Origin: Gordonibacter sp034932485
GTDB lineage: Bacteria; Actinomycetota; Coriobacteriia; Coriobacteriales; Eggerthellaceae
Length of the DNA: 64,000 bases
Direction of reading: 5' to 3'
Assembly: GCA_034932485.1 (NCBI GenBank)
Contig: JAYFOQ010000034.1
Span: 26,246 to 90,245 of the forward strand
The notes under the pieces were generated by a model. It saw only the letters and a list, made by a program, of their open reading frames with translations, did no database searches and was not told where the DNA came from. The position numbers and the translations under genes were made by a program. Within the stretch, counting starts at the first letter, position 1. Each line of letters opens with the position of its first letter. Positions 33,962-42,570 of the stretch are shown piece after piece.

Positions 33962-34338
33962 GATCGTCCCAGCGTTGGGTCAAGCAGGTACCGGGTGAAG
34001 GTGTATTTGCCATCACCGCTTGATACATAGGTGTTGACCGTGAACGACGTGGTAATAGGAAAGGCGAGGTCGTTGGATGCGGCGGAATCGGCCTGCATGG
34101 TGATGGTGGTTGTTCCCGTCGACGCAACGGTGGTCGCCATGTCAGAAATTTGCTCGTAGGTTGCAGTTGTTCTGTCGGCACTCGTTATCGATGTGGTGGT
34201 GGCCACGTTGATCATTGTGGCGAACAGTACGGTGGCCAACCCAACAATGAGGATACCAACCAAAACTTCGGCGATACTTTCTCCCGACGTTGAGGTAATT
34301 CTGCTCGTAGCAATGCATTCCTGCAGTGACCTGCTCAT
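33958..34338 (-). CDS. Minor pilin, PilV/GspI-like
   Basis: From ATG 34338, two bases after the stop of the upstream gene and behind a strong AGGAGGTG site, the protein has 126 residues. The leader ends TSG and the mature part starts ESIAEVLVGILIVGLATVLFATM, with Glu5 but a charged Glu at +1 where Phe or Met is normal. A longer frame to 34467 would overlap the upstream gene and add an unlikely leader. The variable GESxAEVLV pattern is close to PilV/GspI-like minor pilins. Confidence 0.72.
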   Translation of the reverse strand: MSRSLQECIATSRITSTSGESIAEVLVGILIVGLATVLFATMINVATTTSITSADRTTATYEQISDMATTVASTGTTTITMQADSAASNDLAFPITTSFTVNTYVSSGDGKYTFTRYLLDPTLGRS

Positions 34339-34339
34339 A

Positions 34340-35017
34340 CTAGGCACCTCCTTGTGTAGTGCTGGTTTGAACAGGCTTACGGATAATGGCATGGCCCCAG
34401 GTGACACTGGCGGGTGTGGTGCGCGCCTCGTCGGCATAAAGGATAGCAGCGGGAATTTCGCATACAAGGCGGTAGTTCTCTTCGGGGTTTTTCCCTGCGG
34501 TGCTCGTTTGCGTATAAAGCGTTATATAAAGGGAGTAAGCTCCGAGGGAGTGATCGGTTAATGTTGAGGTGCCTGTTGGTGTGGCAACCATGCGCATAAC
34601 TGCAGTAACAGGGATGAGGCTTCCATTTTCTGCGTTAGGGGCTGTGATGGTGAGCGTTTGAGTGGACGAGTTGCTTGATGTGGCAACCCGCGTCGCCGCC
34701 TGAGCAAGCCATGAGTGAAGGTTTCCTGTGGGAGCTTCCTTTGGCACGGTGCAAGTCCAGTTGATACCACCGTCGGCGGTGGTGCAAGTGGCGGTTGACA
34801 GGGCGTCGCGCAAAAGTACGGCTGCCGATGTGGTGGAGTAGTAGGCTTGCTGGCTCTTCTCGAGCGCTGCAAGCTGACCCGTGGTAACCGTTGCTGCCGT
34901 GAGTACGACGGCTCCCACCATAGCGCACACGAGGAAATAGAATAAAGCGATGAGGATGGATGCGCCACGTGTGCCTACGCCGCGCGTAAAAGATAGGTAT
35001 GTTGTCTGGTTGCTCAT
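34340..35017 (-). CDS. Minor pilin-like protein without Glu5, PilX/GspK-like
   Basis: This 225-residue protein starts with a short basic leader ending TRG, followed by ASILIALFYFLVCAMVGAVVLTAATV. The helix lacks the conserved Glu5, as in GspK and PilX, which sit at the fibre tip and do not need to dock onto a preceding subunit. The globular part has a Cys pair (TCTTADGGINWTC) likely to form a disulfide. It lies between the giant adhesin and the PilV-like gene, consistent with a tip position. Confidence 0.68.
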   Translation of the reverse strand: MSNQTTYLSFTRGVGTRGASILIALFYFLVCAMVGAVVLTAATVTTGQLAALEKSQQAYYSTTSAAVLLRDALSTATCTTADGGINWTCTVPKEAPTGNLHSWLAQAATRVATSSNSSTQTLTITAPNAENGSLIPVTAVMRMVATPTGTSTLTDHSLGAYSLYITLYTQTSTAGKNPEENYRLVCEIPAAILYADEARTTPASVTWGHAIIRKPVQTSTTQGGA

Positions 35018-35021
35018 CTTT

Positions 35022-38000
35022 TTAGGATACCGTAACGTCTTGGTAGTAGACGGTATTTCCCAGGCGAATTTCGTAGGTGTACTGTCCAGCAGTAGGGGGT
35101 GCGTCAGTTACCGAAAAGGAAACATAGCCCCAAGAGTCGTTTCTTAGTACGGAGCCTCCCGTCTTAGTGATGTCGACACCGCCGCTCTCCTGACCAGCAT
35201 TGCGGCGCAGCACCGTCATCGTGACATCATTATTGCCATTAGCGTTATTAATGCACCGAAGGGTTCCGCTTACCTTGCCGTTCGAAGCGGTAAGAAGTAT
35301 TTGTCCACCATTGAGAAGCTCGTAGACGGGGGCAGCTACGCCATTTGCTCGGGGAACAGTGAAATACGCCACATTGCTGGCGGCACTTCCTGTTTGCGAG
35401 ATGCCTTCGGTGTCATAGCATAGGCTGTCTGAGGAATAAAAGAGATTCGCATAAAGGGAGAAAGTTCGATATGAATACAGTGAAGGGAACGCAGTATAAA
35501 GTGAAGCCCCATCAAGATAGCGGCTAACTTGCATTTTGATGGTGTAGTTGCCCTGCGGCTTGTTCCCAAGATCAACGAGGTAGTATCCGCGCCCTGTGGT
35601 GTTGTCGTTGAAGTAGCGTGCATCTCTTTGAACGCCCGCCTGGTCGGTTACGGTGATAATGCTTCCGAGGGGGAAGGTGTTGTTGTGCCTATAGCCATAA
35701 TAGCAGTCTAGGTTCAAAGCGAGCATGACTTGGCTTTCGTTTGCTTTGGTACTGATATAGGAAGTGGGAGTATTGAGGTGTAGCGTTGTGGTGTAGGTGT
35801 CATACATAAAGTTGTCTGAATGACCAACTTTCACCTGATTTGAAGACGCGCCGCTGTCAGGGTTAAGAAATGTTGTTTGTAGGTAGTTGCTATCGGTAGC
35901 ATTTGCAATGGGGTAGGCGGTTACAAGTGTGTTGTAGTGTTCGGTTGTATGCCCGATGCCATCGGTGCGTGTGTAGCGAAGAATGTCTTTGCCGGTACTG
36001 ATGCTGCGGTGGTCGAGGGTAAGGTAGGTGGGTGAGGAGCCGGTTTGGCCAAACCCGGAGTTTGCCTCACTGAAATCGACGATGAAAAGGAGATTTTCAA
36101 TGATTACCGTATTGCCTGTAGGATTTTTATAGAACGCCCCTGTTGCTTCATTCTTGAAATATTGCAAGTCGATTTTATTCAACCATTGATTACCCGACTC
36201 GAAATAATAGTACAAGGGGTTGAGGGGATTACTGTAATCGACCATAGTGATTTTTGTCGAGGGGGGTAGCCACGAGGATCCCGTCTGCCCATGTACGCTC
36301 GTGCTTGCGTTCGTGGTGAGATACGTTTTTATTCCCCCACGGTAGGCACCAGGACTGTATGTTGTTACGAACTGCGAGGTATATGAACTGGTTCTCGTGA
36401 TAGGAGTCATATTTTCAACGGGAATATTGTCATAAATCTTGCCATAGTGAGCAGACTTGGTAGCCGAGGCATAGGATTTCTCGATAGACAAGTCAATAGT
36501 GATACGATAGGTTCTCCCGTCAACACTTTTAAGGGTGAAGACGATGGGTCCACTTTGAGCATCAAGCTCGTCGGCAAAATTACCGAAGTTGATGGCAATT
36601 GTCGCGGGGACCAATCCGGTCGGGCTAGACTCAGAAACATAGGGAGAGTAATCATATGACCAGGTGGTGTTGGTACCTTTGTAGAGAGGCAGGCTATTCG
36701 ATACCCCGTGCGTCGTATCGCCAAGCGTCAGACTGACGGTGTAAGCACCGCTGTTACCTGAAGCTGTTCTCATGTCTTTGAGTGAATCGGACACAACGAT
36801 GGGGCCATCAACCGAGAGGGCGGTGGCTGTCTCGGTGAAATCGACAGGAAGGTAAACCATTATCTGGGTATCGACACCAGTGGTATACGTTTTGAGGTCG
36901 CGTGTGTACTCGTACCTATTACCTTCGATGAACCATATGCGGCAGTCCTTGCCATCTATATCAGACACTGCCTGGGTGTAAAGATTCAGATAAGTAAGGG
37001 GATTTGTCGTTTCCTTGTTGAGAGAAACGAAGGTGCCAGTGCTGTCTGTTGGCGTATGCTCGGCGAACACAAAGGCGCCGCCTTCAGCAGCCGTATTGCT
37101 GACTAGTGAGAACAAGCCAGCAACCGTACCATAACTGGCATCGGCAATGTCTGCCGATTGTTTAACGTCCAACCAACGTCCACTGTTCAAAATGATGGTG
37201 TTGGTGGTTGAGTGTGCTGCTCCGTCAGCATCTTGCCAAGTGCCCGCTCCCGTTTGAGCAAAGTTGCGATACGACGTTTTCTCGCTATCTGTTAGGTTGT
37301 CGCCGTAAGTAGTGAGAGGCAGGTTAGTAGACGGTTTAGTAAAGGTGCGATCTGGAAGAACGTCCGACCAAAGGTTTCCAAGGCCGTTGACCACGGTATC
37401 AAACTGGAGGGTGGAATTGCTATAAACCATCAGGTTGCCAATGCGGTTAAGGGAATAACGAGTAGTGTCGCTTTCGTTGACGAGGTCTTTAGCTCCCTTG
37501 AGGAAAATGTTGCAGTTGTTGACGATGACGCGGTCGGCGCGTTGAAGCGAGAAGAAGCTTTTGCGGCTAATATCGTTGTTGGCCGATGTGTTACGGAGGT
37601 CTATGAGGGTAACGAAGCGTTTTCCGCTTGCGCGAGAAAGGTTGCCGTCTCCATAGATGCCTCCTTTGACAGTGCTGGTAAAGTTGGTGTTCTGTCCCTT
37701 GACATAGAGGGCGGTGTTTCCGAATACCGTAATGTTATTGGCACTGACCGTGTAAGCATCAGCGATATTACCTCCTCCGAAAACCGATCCTCCTAGGTTG
37801 ATGGTTCGTGGTGTATTTGCATCGGCAGAGGAACTAACAACGTCGATAGCTTCAACGCCCAACCCTGCCGCAAAAGCGACGGAGCCATCGAGCGCGTTGA
37901 CGTAGATGGAGTTTCCGCCATTGATAATAACTTTGGTGGCTTGTTGCGGTTGTCCGGACTGGTTAAGCGGCGCATAGGAGTAGCTCTGGTCGCCTCCGCC

Positions 38001-41000
38001 AAAGACATCAGCTCCAATAGTGGCCTCATGTACTTTGACCGTCGACGTTCCGAAGCAAGCACCGAGGACGCGTGGAAGTTGTCCCGATGCAGTGGCAAGA
38101 CCAGCACCTCCGCCGAAAACAGAGCCGTTTATTGTTGCCTTTTCAATGGTGACAGCAATGTTTGCGGCCTTCGTAATTGAGTAGGGGATGGAATCGCTAG
38201 TAAGTGTACCGTCTCCGGTAGTGCCAAGGTTGCCGCCTCCGAAGACGTCACCCGATACGGTCGCATTTTCTTTGAGCGTTATAGTTGTATTTCCTTGAAC
38301 CCAGCCGATGAGCTTTTGCAGCTCGATGTTTGAGTTATTTTCAATATATTTTCCTTCACCAGCAGCGTAAGCCGACCCCCCTATTGACCCGCCGCTTATG
38401 ATAACGGTTGTGCCATTGTTTCCGAGTACGGCTCCGAGTGCGCCGCCCCCAAAAACTGAGGAAGAAATTGCGACGTTTTTTAAGGTTGTGGTAGCCGACC
38501 CCGATACGAGTCCGAGCAGATTTTGAAAATCGCTGGAAGTTGTGTTGGATGCAATAGCGCCCTGCCCTCCGCCATACACGCTTCCTTCGACGATGCAATT
38601 TACGAGTGTGTTTGTCGTGTTTCCTCCGACGATGCCTACTTGCCCCCCGCCATACACACTTCCCTTAATATCGTACCCTGTCAGGGTGAGTGTGGAGGTG
38701 CCTACCACGTGTCCAATTGGTCTTTGGCGCTCGACGGTGGCATACGCTCCCGCGAGCATCTGTCCCTGTCCTCCACCGTATACGCTTCCTGAGATGGTGT
38801 TCGAAGCTACGCTAGTAATGGTGGTGACCGTGTTGCCCGTAATGGTTCCGAGGGCGCTTCCACCAAAAACCGATCCGTTAATCGTACTGTTTTCAATCGA
38901 AAGGCTGACGTTGCCGGTTATCTGGGCCATGTCGTCGGTGGCGGTCGCGTTGGTGTTAGATACACCTCTACCGCCACCGTAGATGCTTCCGTTTATACGG
39001 GAATTAGATATGTTTGTGGAGACGTTGCCAACAACTTGTGCAAGCGCACTTGTGTTCGAGTTGTTGGCAAGATAAGTTGTTGTTCCTGCGCCGCCGCCAT
39101 AAATGTCGGCGTTGATGGTTCCGCCGACAATGTCGAGCGTGGTATTGCCGTAAAGGTTACCTGCTTGCGTACATGCGTATCGGGCATTGCTTGTGCTTAC
39201 ACCTGGCGACTCGCCGTAGCCGCCACCGAAGAGACTGCCATTAATAGTGCCACCTGAAACACTCACTCGAATATCGACGTGGTTGGAGACGCTTCCATCG
39301 TTTGCGAGCTCTCCGGTGATACCACCTGCTCCGGCTGCGAAGATGCCGGTGAGGCTTGTATTGATGCCGTTGATGGCACCAAGTGTGCCGCCGGTGATGG
39401 CTATTGCTATGTCCGGATTTGCGCTATCGCCGAATGCTTTGAAACGTGAATCAACGGCTAGGTTTTGGCTGCCGGTGTAACGCCCGAGGCAGCCACCATA
39501 CAGCTGGGCGACTTGCCCACCGTTGATCGTCACTTGTGTTGTACCTACGAAGTCGTTGTTGGGGTATCCGTCCTTGCAGTCTCGTGGGTAGCCAATGCTT
39601 GAGCCGAGCACGAGGGGAACGATGCCGTTTTTGACGGTGAGCGAAGACTGCGCGTAGATCGTGCCATCGGTCTGACCGCCGCAAACAAGGCCAACGTCGC
39701 AGTTTGTTCCGCTGCCACTCGATAGGGAATCGGCAATGTCAATTGTGATGTTTACCTTAAAGGGCTTTTCTTCGCTTCCGAATTGGTTGTGGGAGGTGGT
39801 GTTGAGTTTGCTATTGCGACCGCCTCCGATGATGCGCGAGTAAGATCCGCTTTTAATGACGACGGTGCACTCTTCGCCATTGTAGCCGGTACCCGGCGTT
39901 TGATCGTAATCTAAGAATCCTCCAACAATGTTGAAGTCACAAACACGAGTGCCGCTAATCAGACCGATGGTGTCGTTTTGGGTTTTGAAGTTCTCCATCG
40001 TAATGCCCGTGTCCATAGTAAGTGAATTACCCTGACAGTAGATATAACCGAGACTGTTGGACGAGTGTCTGAAGATAACGTCTTTGAAGGCAGTATCGGC
40101 AAACAGTTTTATGCCGTTGATGTTGGAATTGTTGTTGTTGCAAATGAGTTTTGACGATCTTGTACTGCGGTAGTCGGTGTTTTGATATTTTGAAGTAAGG
40201 GTAGCAGGCTTGGTGAATGTGCCCGTGGTTGCCGTGTTGCCATCGACGGCATTGCTGTAATACATAACCACGATAGTGTTGTTATCGACACTGCCGCCGT
40301 CGGCAGCGGAATCAAGCTTTTCGTATGCTTTGGCAAGTGTTCTGACGGCACTTGTGGAGGAAAGGCCGTCGTACCCGTCGTTTCCTCGAGAGCTGTCGAG
40401 GAAGATGGTCTTTCCGGCATTGGTTGCATACGCCTCAATTGAGACATCCGAAGCATATCGACTGGTGGCAACTACCTTGAAGTCACGATAATCACCAAAA
40501 TCTGTCTTTTCAAGTGTTGAAGTCGAGGCACTTGCACCGTTTAGCTGCGTGGTGGAATCTCCATCGACTCCATACCAAAGATAGTTAAACGTACTGTCGG
40601 TGAATCCCGTGTCTACTGCAGTATTTTCCTCGGTATCCAATCCTTCCTTGTCAACCGAAAGTGCGCTCGACCCCGTCTCATTGTTGGGGGGCATCGTTGT
40701 TGCGCTGAAGCTGGTAATGGTTGCAGGATCGTTGGGATCGATGTTTTTCGTGGTATTCAGCTGCAATCCCTCGGCGGCATTGACGATAAGGGTGGCGAAA
40801 CCCGCCGTTTTCTCTTGTATATTTTTCGCATTAACAACAACTGTTTGCTCGTTGGAGGTAAGGGGAATCGGTAGATATGACCCCGAGGCGTTTGATGTAT
40901 GGGTGGCTTTTCCGTCGACGGTCCACTCGAAGGCGAAATCTTCAAGATCGTTCGCGCCGAAAGTGCCCGTTACATGGGCAGTAACGGTGGCTTGGCCGTC

Positions 41001-42554
41001 AAGTTTTGTGTAGTCCGCGCTCTGAACGCGGCGGAAATCAAGCGTGAGAAGGGAAGAGTTGTCATCAAGGTGCGCGATGCGCCATCCGGCATAGCCCTTT
41101 TTGTTGTCGCGTAGCGTTGCCAAAGCGCTAGCTTCTGAGGAGGTTGTCACGCGATCTGCTTTTTGGTAGATACCGTTCGCCCAAAGGGCCTCGTCGGTAT
41201 AGTCTCCATTAAGAAAGGAATGGTAGGTGGTGGAGAAAGAGCCAGCATAGAAGCAGGCTTCCAGTTGGTCACCCGCCGCATTCACGGCTGTTTTAGAGGC
41301 GTCGATACCTGAAGTATTTGCCGTGGAAGTGGTCGTTGACGGGGTGACATCATTATAGGCCGCCGCCACAAGAGGCCCCACGAATCCGTTTGCTTTGAGA
41401 GAACCTTCAAAGCTGCAATGGGTCAGCGAAGGGAGAACCGCCTCTGCTCGTGCCTGTATCATGCCGACAAATCCTCCAGCGTAGGCAGGTGTTGGCGGTG
41501 TTTCCTCGGTGCTACTTGTCGAAGGTGATGACGACGAGGTGTCGGTAGTGTTGGCTAAAGAGCTGGAGGCTTCGTCATTTGTGGGAAGGCCGGCAGAAGG
41601 CGTGGTCTCGTTGGGGGAGTCTTTAACGGTTGTGGCATCTGAGACTGCACCCGCAGAGATCGATTCGTCGGTAGTTGAAGTGCTTGCTGCTGCGCCTTCG
41701 GCCGACACTGCCGGCGACGACGATGGGGTGTTTGACGTGTTTTGCAGTGTCTGGTTAGCGCTTGATGCGGAGGTCTGCGATGCGCTGGTAGGCGTTGCAG
41801 TTGGTGTGTTTATCACCATGTCAAGCAAGGCGACGCTGCAATTGTCGACGATGGCTGTATTCGTTTTCCCTTGGGAGACGAGGCTTCCCGCCATGCCTCC
41901 GAATGAATAGGAGTCAGACGACGTACGCGGTTGCGTGTTCTTATCGAGGATGACCGTCTGCGTAACGCTGCAGCGCGATATGTTTGTGTTGATACCAAGG
42001 CCAACGAGCGGTCCGACGGATAAATCACCGGAGGTGTGCGAAGTTCCTTTGATAGAGGTGTTGAACAGGTTGAGGTTTACGATGGTTGCATCGTTGGTGC
42101 AACCGAATAATCCCGCTTGGGCAGCATTAAGGTTGGTAATGGTTAGGTTTGAAATGGTATATCCATTGCCGTCGAAGGTGCCACGGAAGCTGCGATCGGC
42201 GGCCTCGTCGGTGGTGGTGAGCGCGTGTCCGATGGGAATCCAGCTCTCAATGGAAGAAAGATCGATATCGTTTGTCAGACGGTAGGTGCCATTAAGAGGA
42301 TATTCGGTAGTGCCTCCTCGGTTGATAGCATCGGATAACGCCGAGAGCCCTTCAGCAGACGAGATATCGATGGGCTGGGCACCCCAAGCATCCTCACCAA
42401 TTGCGATCAGGGTAGGTGCGCATACGGCGAGTGTGGCCAATATGAGCGTGGAGACAAGGGCAACGACCCTTTGTTGGGTGGCGCCGATGAGTTTTATGGT
42501 AGCGCCGCGGTGATCGCTGCGAGCGTCGTGCGCGTGGATGCGGATGTTTTTCAT
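35022..42554 (-). CDS. Giant secreted beta-helix protein, candidate pilus-associated adhesin
   Basis: The protein has 2510 residues from ATG 42554 (AGGAGG ten bases before). A Sec signal with cleavage after DAWGA comes first. Residues about 60-250 look like a GLUG-type beta-helix (TFDGNGYTISNLTI, then GLFG). A Ser/Thr/Ala-rich stretch (about 260-370) interrupts it. An Ig-like segment follows, then a DSSRGNDGYDG...AVRTLAKA motif that starts many parallel beta-helix repeats. Residues about 1100-1640 carry some fourteen repeats ending in GSVYGGGxG or GSVFGGG, each about 35-45 residues. The C-terminal 800 residues have Tyr-rich strands and no LPxTG or membrane anchor. It sits among minor pilin genes, like PilY1 in proteobacteria, though unrelated in sequence. 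Confidence 0.8.
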   Translation of the reverse strand: MKNIRIHAHDARSDHRGATIKLIGATQQRVVALVSTLILATLAVCAPTLIAIGEDAWGAQPIDISSAEGLSALSDAINRGGTTEYPLNGTYRLTNDIDLSSIESWIPIGHALTTTDEAADRSFRGTFDGNGYTISNLTITNLNAAQAGLFGCTNDATIVNLNLFNTSIKGTSHTSGDLSVGPLVGLGINTNISRCSVTQTVILDKNTQPRTSSDSYSFGGMAGSLVSQGKTNTAIVDNCSVALLDMVINTPTATPTSASQTSASSANQTLQNTSNTPSSSPAVSAEGAAASTSTTDESISAGAVSDATTVKDSPNETTPSAGLPTNDEASSSLANTTDTSSSSPSTSSTEETPPTPAYAGGFVGMIQARAEAVLPSLTHCSFEGSLKANGFVGPLVAAAYNDVTPSTTTSTANTSGIDASKTAVNAAGDQLEACFYAGSFSTTYHSFLNGDYTDEALWANGIYQKADRVTTSSEASALATLRDNKKGYAGWRIAHLDDNSSLLTLDFRRVQSADYTKLDGQATVTAHVTGTFGANDLEDFAFEWTVDGKATHTSNASGSYLPIPLTSNEQTVVVNAKNIQEKTAGFATLIVNAAEGLQLNTTKNIDPNDPATITSFSATTMPPNNETGSSALSVDKEGLDTEENTAVDTGFTDSTFNYLWYGVDGDSTTQLNGASASTSTLEKTDFGDYRDFKVVATSRYASDVSIEAYATNAGKTIFLDSSRGNDGYDGLSSTSAVRTLAKAYEKLDSAADGGSVDNNTIVVMYYSNAVDGNTATTGTFTKPATLTSKYQNTDYRSTRSSKLICNNNNSNINGIKLFADTAFKDVIFRHSSNSLGYIYCQGNSLTMDTGITMENFKTQNDTIGLISGTRVCDFNIVGGFLDYDQTPGTGYNGEECTVVIKSGSYSRIIGGGRNSKLNTTSHNQFGSEEKPFKVNITIDIADSLSSGSGTNCDVGLVCGGQTDGTIYAQSSLTVKNGIVPLVLGSSIGYPRDCKDGYPNNDFVGTTQVTINGGQVAQLYGGCLGRYTGSQNLAVDSRFKAFGDSANPDIAIAITGGTLGAINGINTSLTGIFAAGAGGITGELANDGSVSNHVDIRVSVSGGTINGSLFGGGYGESPGVSTSNARYACTQAGNLYGNTTLDIVGGTINADIYGGGAGTTTYLANNSNTSALAQVVGNVSTNISNSRINGSIYGGGRGVSNTNATATDDMAQITGNVSLSIENSTINGSVFGGSALGTITGNTVTTITSVASNTISGSVYGGGQGQMLAGAYATVERQRPIGHVVGTSTLTLTGYDIKGSVYGGGQVGIVGGNTTNTLVNCIVEGSVYGGGQGAIASNTTSSDFQNLLGLVSGSATTTLKNVAISSSVFGGGALGAVLGNNGTTVIISGGSIGGSAYAAGEGKYIENNSNIELQKLIGWVQGNTTITLKENATVSGDVFGGGNLGTTGDGTLTSDSIPYSITKAANIAVTIEKATINGSVFGGGAGLATASGQLPRVLGACFGTSTVKVHEATIGADVFGGGDQSYSYAPLNQSGQPQQATKVIINGGNSIYVNALDGSVAFAAGLGVEAIDVVSSSADANTPRTINLGGSVFGGGNIADAYTVSANNITVFGNTALYVKGQNTNFTSTVKGGIYGDGNLSRASGKRFVTLIDLRNTSANNDISRKSFFSLQRADRVIVNNCNIFLKGAKDLVNESDTTRYSLNRIGNLMVYSNSTLQFDTVVNGLGNLWSDVLPDRTFTKPSTNLPLTTYGDNLTDSEKTSYRNFAQTGAGTWQDADGAAHSTTNTIILNSGRWLDVKQSADIADASYGTVAGLFSLVSNTAAEGGAFVFAEHTPTDSTGTFVSLNKETTNPLTYLNLYTQAVSDIDGKDCRIWFIEGNRYEYTRDLKTYTTGVDTQIMVYLPVDFTETATALSVDGPIVVSDSLKDMRTASGNSGAYTVSLTLGDTTHGVSNSLPLYKGTNTTWSYDYSPYVSESSPTGLVPATIAINFGNFADELDAQSGPIVFTLKSVDGRTYRITIDLSIEKSYASATKSAHYGKIYDNIPVENMTPITRTSSYTSQFVTTYSPGAYRGGIKTYLTTNASTSVHGQTGSSWLPPSTKITMVDYSNPLNPLYYYFESGNQWLNKIDLQYFKNEATGAFYKNPTGNTVIIENLLFIVDFSEANSGFGQTGSSPTYLTLDHRSISTGKDILRYTRTDGIGHTTEHYNTLVTAYPIANATDSNYLQTTFLNPDSGASSNQVKVGHSDNFMYDTYTTTLHLNTPTSYISTKANESQVMLALNLDCYYGYRHNNTFPLGSIITVTDQAGVQRDARYFNDNTTGRGYYLVDLGNKPQGNYTIKMQVSRYLDGASLYTAFPSLYSYRTFSLYANLFYSSDSLCYDTEGISQTGSAASNVAYFTVPRANGVAAPVYELLNGGQILLTASNGKVSGTLRCINNANGNNDVTMTVLRRNAGQESGGVDITKTGGSVLRNDSWGYVSFSVTDAPPTAGQYTYEIRLGNTVYYQDVTVS
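37640..39260 (-). repeat. Repeats encoding GSVYGGG beta-helix coils
   Basis: About fourteen degenerate repeats encode I-(N/G/S)-G-S-(V/I)-(Y/F)-GGG-x-G turns followed by VxGN-T-I/V-x-I-x-N/E-(A/S)-T/x-I. The DNA copies differ, so the repeat is old or selected at protein level. Repeats are part of the giant adhesin gene. Confidence 0.8.
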
Positions 42555-42570
42555 TGCGCTGACGCCTCCT

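Noticed and set aside
37640..39260. Regular repeats suggesting a CRISPR array
   Set aside because: Repeats are degenerate at DNA level, lie in one long coding frame and encode similar Gly-rich turns.
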